Below are positions 6,797 to 9,351 of a stretch of DNA of 9,351 bases, piece by piece; positions within the stretch are counted from its first letter, which is position 1, and the number at the start of each line of letters is the position of its first letter. The notes beneath the pieces were generated by a model, which ran no database searches, was not told the DNA's origin, and saw nothing but the letters and a program-made list of their open reading frames with translations. The stretch covers positions 1 to 9,351 of the forward strand of contig JABSQE010000004.1 in assembly GCA_013214245.1 (NCBI GenBank). The letters are read 5' to 3'. The position numbers were made by a program, and so were the translations under genes. The stretch is from Hyphomicrobiaceae bacterium (GTDB taxonomy: Bacteria > Pseudomonadota > Alphaproteobacteria > Rhizobiales > Hyphomicrobiaceae).

Positions 6797-8233
6797 TTAG
6801 TTTGTAAAGGCCCGCCGTCTTAATCTACTAACAAAGAAGCCATCCAATCCTGACAGAGTGGGGTCGTCGAGTTGCAAATGATGCGGTAGTGTCCGTATTT
6901 CACCGACCTGTGTTAAAATTTCACTTAATCCGTTAATCTCATCGGCACGAATTGGAACGCGCTCGAAATTGTTGTGACTTTTTAAAAATGTTGATATTTG
7001 TTCTTCACTTTCCTCTGGCTCTAGAGAACATGTACAGTATACCAATATACCGTTTGGACGAAGAAGATTAAGAGCAACGTTTTGGAGAATAGCTTTTTGT
7101 AGTTGGCTGAGTTTATATATGTCAACCAATCTTTTAGTATGGAGAATGTCTGGATGTCTACGAATTGTACCCGTAGCGCTGCAAGGCACATCTACAAGTA
7201 TAGCATCAAACTGGATTTCTGTACACCATTTTGAAGCATCTCCAACAATATATGAACAAGCTGACAAACGTAAGCGTTCGAGATTCTTCTTAACGCTGAG
7301 CAATCGTGTTTCCGAAATATCTAGTGCTGTTACATGGGCTTTTGCACTAATGAGTTGTGCTGTTTTTCCACCAGGAGCAGCGCAAATATCAGCAACGCGT
7401 TTGCCTGCAATTTTACCTAGAAGACGTGCAGGGATTGCTGCAGCGGCATCTTGAACCCACCATTTTCCGTTTATAAAACCAGGTAATTCATTTACAGGAC
7501 CTCCTAGACGACAACGAACCGATCCTGTTGGAAGTACAGTGCCATGCATTTTACTCGCCCAATCCTTGGGTTCGCCAAGTACCGTTATATCTAAAGCCGC
7601 CTCTTTGAGTGAGGCAGTGACAATCGCGCGTGTCGTAGTCTCATTATAAGTGTTAATCCAACGCTTCAGCATCCATTTAGGTATATTTAAATTATCTTCC
7701 GTATTTGTTAATAATAGAGAAGGGTCCTGTTCGCTAATTCGTCGGAGCACAGCGTTGATGAGCTTAGAAAAGCGTTTAGAGGAGCGTTGCATTCGGCAAA
7801 GATTAACGGAAGTATTAATCACAGCATGTGGTGCTATTCCAAGAAAAAGAAGCTGAGCTGTGCCTAAAAGTAAAATTAGTTGGGCGTAACGACCGCTATC
7901 GGGTAGTGGTTTATGCAAATATTTAGAAACAACTGCTGTCAGCTGTCCATGACGTCTTAGTGTTGTTGTAGCTAGCAGGCGTACAAATTTCCGATCTTTA
8001 GTATCTTCTAATGTTAATCTATTAGTAGTTTCTTGTGAGTAGGTTGCTATTAAACACTTATGAAAAGAAAGTCTTTGATGTATAACAGCACCAATAAGTT
8101 TCAAAGCAGTCTTTCTGCTTGCTAATCCCTCAGAATTACGTATTTCAGTGAACAACTCATTTAGTCTTGTTTTAGTCACTTGAGAAATCAAGCTGGACTC
8201 TTTTTTGAGTTTTCTTGTTTTTTCTTGTGTCAC
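6797..8233 (-). CDS. rsmB: 16S rRNA (cytosine(967)-C5)-methyltransferase RsmB
   Basis: Cytosolic SAM-dependent enzyme that methylates C967 of 16S rRNA. Domains of the 478-residue product: a polar N-terminal extension (1-22), a NusB-like all-helical RNA-binding domain (about 25-170, ending NAVLRRIS), a linker with WMLKRWINTYN (187-197), then the Rossmann methyltransferase (about 255-475). Key motifs are VQDAAAAIP (260-268), SAM-binding ADICAAPGGKT (281-291), ALDIS (303-307), DVPCSATGTIRRHPD with Cys351 (348-362), and YCTCSLEPEESEEQ with Cys402 (399-412). Cys402 is the expected nucleophile and Cys351 the helper cysteine that releases the product. It is somewhat longer than the 429-residue E. 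coli protein. The start is GTG: TAA at 8234-8236 lies directly upstream in frame, and AAGGAAG (8241-8247, minus strand) is 7 bases away. It is divergent from the SdhAF4-like gene, an arrangement I recall from other alphaproteobacteria. Confidence 0.96.
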   Translation of the reverse strand: MTQEKTRKLKKESSLISQVTKTRLNELFTEIRNSEGLASRKTALKLIGAVIHQRLSFHKCLIATYSQETTNRLTLEDTKDRKFVRLLATTTLRRHGQLTAVVSKYLHKPLPDSGRYAQLILLLGTAQLLFLGIAPHAVINTSVNLCRMQRSSKRFSKLINAVLRRISEQDPSLLLTNTEDNLNIPKWMLKRWINTYNETTTRAIVTASLKEAALDITVLGEPKDWASKMHGTVLPTGSVRCRLGGPVNELPGFINGKWWVQDAAAAIPARLLGKIAGKRVADICAAPGGKTAQLISAKAHVTALDISETRLLSVKKNLERLRLSACSYIVGDASKWCTEIQFDAILVDVPCSATGTIRRHPDILHTKRLVDIYKLSQLQKAILQNVALNLLRPNGILVYCTCSLEPEESEEQISTFLKSHNNFERVPIRADEINGLSEILTQVGEIRTLPHHLQLDDPTLSGLDGFFVSRLRRRAFTN

Positions 8234-8240
8234 TTACAAA

Positions 8241-8247
8241 CTTCCTT
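8241..8247 (-). promoter_or_regulatory. Ribosome binding site supporting the GTG start of rsmB
   Basis: Read on the minus strand this is AAGGAAG, a good Shine-Dalgarno sequence 7 bases before the GTG at 8231-8233. With the in-frame TAA at 8234-8236, it decides the start in favour of GTG. Confidence 0.7.
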
Positions 8248-8248
8248 A

Positions 8249-8262
8249 AGCTCATTTGAGCT
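8249..8262 (-). promoter_or_regulatory. Palindrome one base upstream of the rsmB ribosome binding site
   Basis: AGCTCA and TGAGCT are perfect complements around TT. In an rsmB transcript it would form a small hairpin (AGCTC/GAGCT) ending one base before the Shine-Dalgarno sequence. It could influence ribosome loading or be a protein site; it is short enough to be accidental. Confidence 0.2.
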
Positions 8263-8586
8263 AGAGTTTTGGTGTTTCCTAAACTAGTTAGAACAGTAAA
8301 AAATCTAATATATGCGCACCTCGAAACTATTTCATCTTCCAATAAATTATTTGGTTCTGATACGGAAGTATAATTTGTTAATCATATTATAAGATATGCT
8401 ATAATATCGCCATATTCTTTAATTACAAAAAATAAAATCTTAAGCTACATAATTTATAGAATTGTTGCGCCTTTGGTACATTATCAAAGCCATATGTTTG
8501 CACTAATAGCTTTCTATTGTATAAATTGAAAATTAGTATCAGTAATTATACACAATTGAATTAAAACAGTTTTCTACGTCATTCAC

Positions 8587-8590
8587 GAGG
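8587..8590 (+). promoter_or_regulatory. Ribosome binding site deciding the SdhAF4-like start
   Basis: GAGG lies 7 bases before the ATG at 8598, but only 1 base before an in-frame GTG at 8592. The spacing favours the ATG, giving an 89-residue protein in place of 91. Confidence 0.6.
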
Positions 8591-8597
8591 TGTGTTT

Positions 8598-8867
8598 ATG
8601 AGCAATCAACGACCCAAGGTAGATGTTCCCATGGTAGAAACTTTGAGCAATAATGATTTAGATGCAAATTCCGAAGTTTTTACTGAAGAAGACACTCGAC
8701 TATTAACACCAGCCGCAAAGCGTGCACTAGCTGAGGCAGAAGAACGCCGGCGCCAGGCAAGCAGAACTGAAGATGGAAAGGAAATTAGGGAACTTGGAGG
8801 ACGTTCTGGACCTGATCCGGTGCGTTATGGAGATTGGGAAAATTCCGGTATTGCTTCGGATTTTTAA
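8598..8867 (+). CDS. Succinate dehydrogenase assembly factor 4-like protein (DUF1674)
   Basis: Homologue of SDHAF4/Sdh8, a small soluble chaperone that in mitochondria binds the flavinylated SdhA subunit and promotes its joining to SdhB; the bacterial role is inferred from that. The 89-residue product has a variable acidic N-terminus (1-35), a charged helix rich in Ala, Glu and Arg (about 36-60), and the conserved C-terminal signature at 65-89, including GPDPVRYGDWE and the terminal SDF. The usual family signature reads GPEPTRYGDWE, so Glu to Asp and Thr to Val are mild departures. There is no signal peptide or membrane segment. Start choice follows the GAGG spacing. It is divergent from rsmB. 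Its retention in such an eroded region suggests that succinate dehydrogenase, and so aerobic respiration, is still in use; the sdh genes themselves are not in this window. Confidence 0.9.
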   Translation: MSNQRPKVDVPMVETLSNNDLDANSEVFTEEDTRLLTPAAKRALAEAEERRRQASRTEDGKEIRELGGRSGPDPVRYGDWENSGIASDF

Positions 8868-9351
8868 AAAAAGAGTTAATATAAAGTGGTTTTATCCGGT
8901 GTCTCGGCTGAGTACGGTACAAGGTAAATTGCGAATGGCGTAAGTTTTTTGAGATTGGTGGTAGTAGATTGATTTTGAATTACCTAACCAGACCTTCAAA
9001 AGTGAAGTGTTCACAAGATTAATTATTACCGTACTTAACTGTAGTGAGTTTACTAACTAGATTCTTCTCAATACTCTTCTGTAATTATCTACTACTGATA
9101 TATCAAAGCTTATTGACTTTTGTATCTTTTTGAAAACCATTTCATATTCGATTTGCTCAATGGTTGTGCCCTATCAACAAATAGTCTGTGCAATTGCATT
9201 TTCAATTCAGAAATCATTTGCATCTGTAGCTATTCTGTAGATACATTGCTTTTTTGTAGGATATGGTAGGTGCGTTGTTTCTTTAGGTAAGGTTAGAAGT
9301 AATGGTGGGCTAATTTATTTGGCGGCCGGTTCGAGTTTAGTTTACATGTGA
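8868..9351. other. Gene-free right end of the window
   Basis: These 484 bases after the SdhAF4-like stop contain no recognisable gene on either strand. A minus-strand frame open from the window edge down to a stop near 9297 encodes under 20 residues and resembles nothing; it could be the tail of a gene beyond the edge but I cannot support that. Several inverted repeats cluster at 8911-9035 and are listed separately. Confidence 0.65.
8911..9035 (+). repeat. Cluster of inverted repeats downstream of the SdhAF4-like gene (possible multibranch fold)
   Basis: AGTACGGTA (8911-8919) and TACCGTACT (9027-9035) form a perfect 9-bp outer pairing. Inside are TTGCG/CGTAA (8929-8933/8939-8943, one wobble), TTTTGAA/TTCAAAA (8973-8979/8995-9001) and, directly adjoining, GTGAA/TTCAC (9002-9006/9010-9014). 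Together they could make a junction-like RNA fold. The first inner hairpin is followed by T6 (8945-8950) and might instead be a weak terminator of the SdhAF4-like gene. Perfect 9-bp pairs this far apart are expected several times by chance per window. Confidence 0.25.

Larger units (their letters stand above)
8234..8597. other. Divergent intergenic region between rsmB and the SdhAF4-like gene
   Basis: These 364 AT-rich bases must carry the start signals for rsmB (minus) and the SdhAF4-like gene (plus). No coding sequence is visible. Short -35/-10-like matches occur but none is better than expected from base composition, so I call no promoter. A palindrome next to the rsmB ribosome binding site (8249-8262) is listed separately. 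Confidence 0.75.

Noticed and set aside
7119..7856. Plus-strand frames of 111 and 68 codons antisense to rsmB
   Set aside because: They are antisense shadows of a full-length RsmB and have no independent signals.
9322..9345. GGTTCGAGT near the right edge, resembling a tRNA T-loop
   Set aside because: The flanks do not form a 5-bp T-stem and no upstream acceptor strand fits.
1..9351. CRISPR array, insertion sequence or phage module
   Set aside because: No regularly spaced direct repeats, transposase or integrase motifs, or long terminal inverted repeats are visible.

Overview
The window looks like chromosomal sequence from an alphaproteobacterium with a shrinking, AT-rich genome. Six protein genes are recognisable. 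Together they cover 4,824 of 9,351 bases (about 52%), and six gene-poor gaps of 364 to 1,518 bases separate them. The proteins have alphaproteobacterial character: an RlmN with the long linker common in that class, a bactofilin, and a SdhAF4/DUF1674 protein divergent from rsmB. The reading frames are intact while the spaces between them have lost all recognisable genes. This pattern fits a host-restricted or endosymbiotic lineage in mid-reduction; from memory, a Rhodospirillaceae-type symbiont such as Candidatus Endolissoclinum would fit, but that name is only a guess. I see no insertion sequence, phage gene, CRISPR array, rRNA or tRNA.

Layout. Positions 1-678 (minus): N-terminal 226 codons of rlmN, running off the left edge. 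679-1083: shared upstream region of rlmN and the divergent peroxiredoxin, with a perfect 8-bp inverted repeat. 1084-1548 (plus): a BCP-type peroxiredoxin with a single cysteine. 1549-2219: gap ending in a hairpin just upstream of the next gene. 2220-2777 (plus): bactofilin. 2778-3862: gap with two notable hairpins. 3863-5278 (minus): amidase-signature hydrolase with an intact catalytic triad. 5279-6796: the longest gap. 6797-8233 (minus): rsmB, starting at GTG. 8234-8597: divergent upstream region. 8598-8867 (plus): SdhAF4-like protein. 8868-9351: gap with several inverted repeats and no gene.

The genes are mostly single-gene units with unrelated housekeeping jobs: ribosome modification (RlmN on 23S rRNA and tRNA, RsmB on 16S rRNA), peroxide detoxification (BCP), envelope or cytoskeletal organisation (bactofilin), succinate dehydrogenase assembly (SdhAF4) and amide hydrolysis (amidase). 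I find no convincing new multi-gene system. The points worth a second look are the one-cysteine peroxiredoxin, a bactofilin without its frequent peptidase neighbour, and several non-coding inverted repeats. My rough chance estimates say most of these repeats could be accidental, so they need a comparative test.
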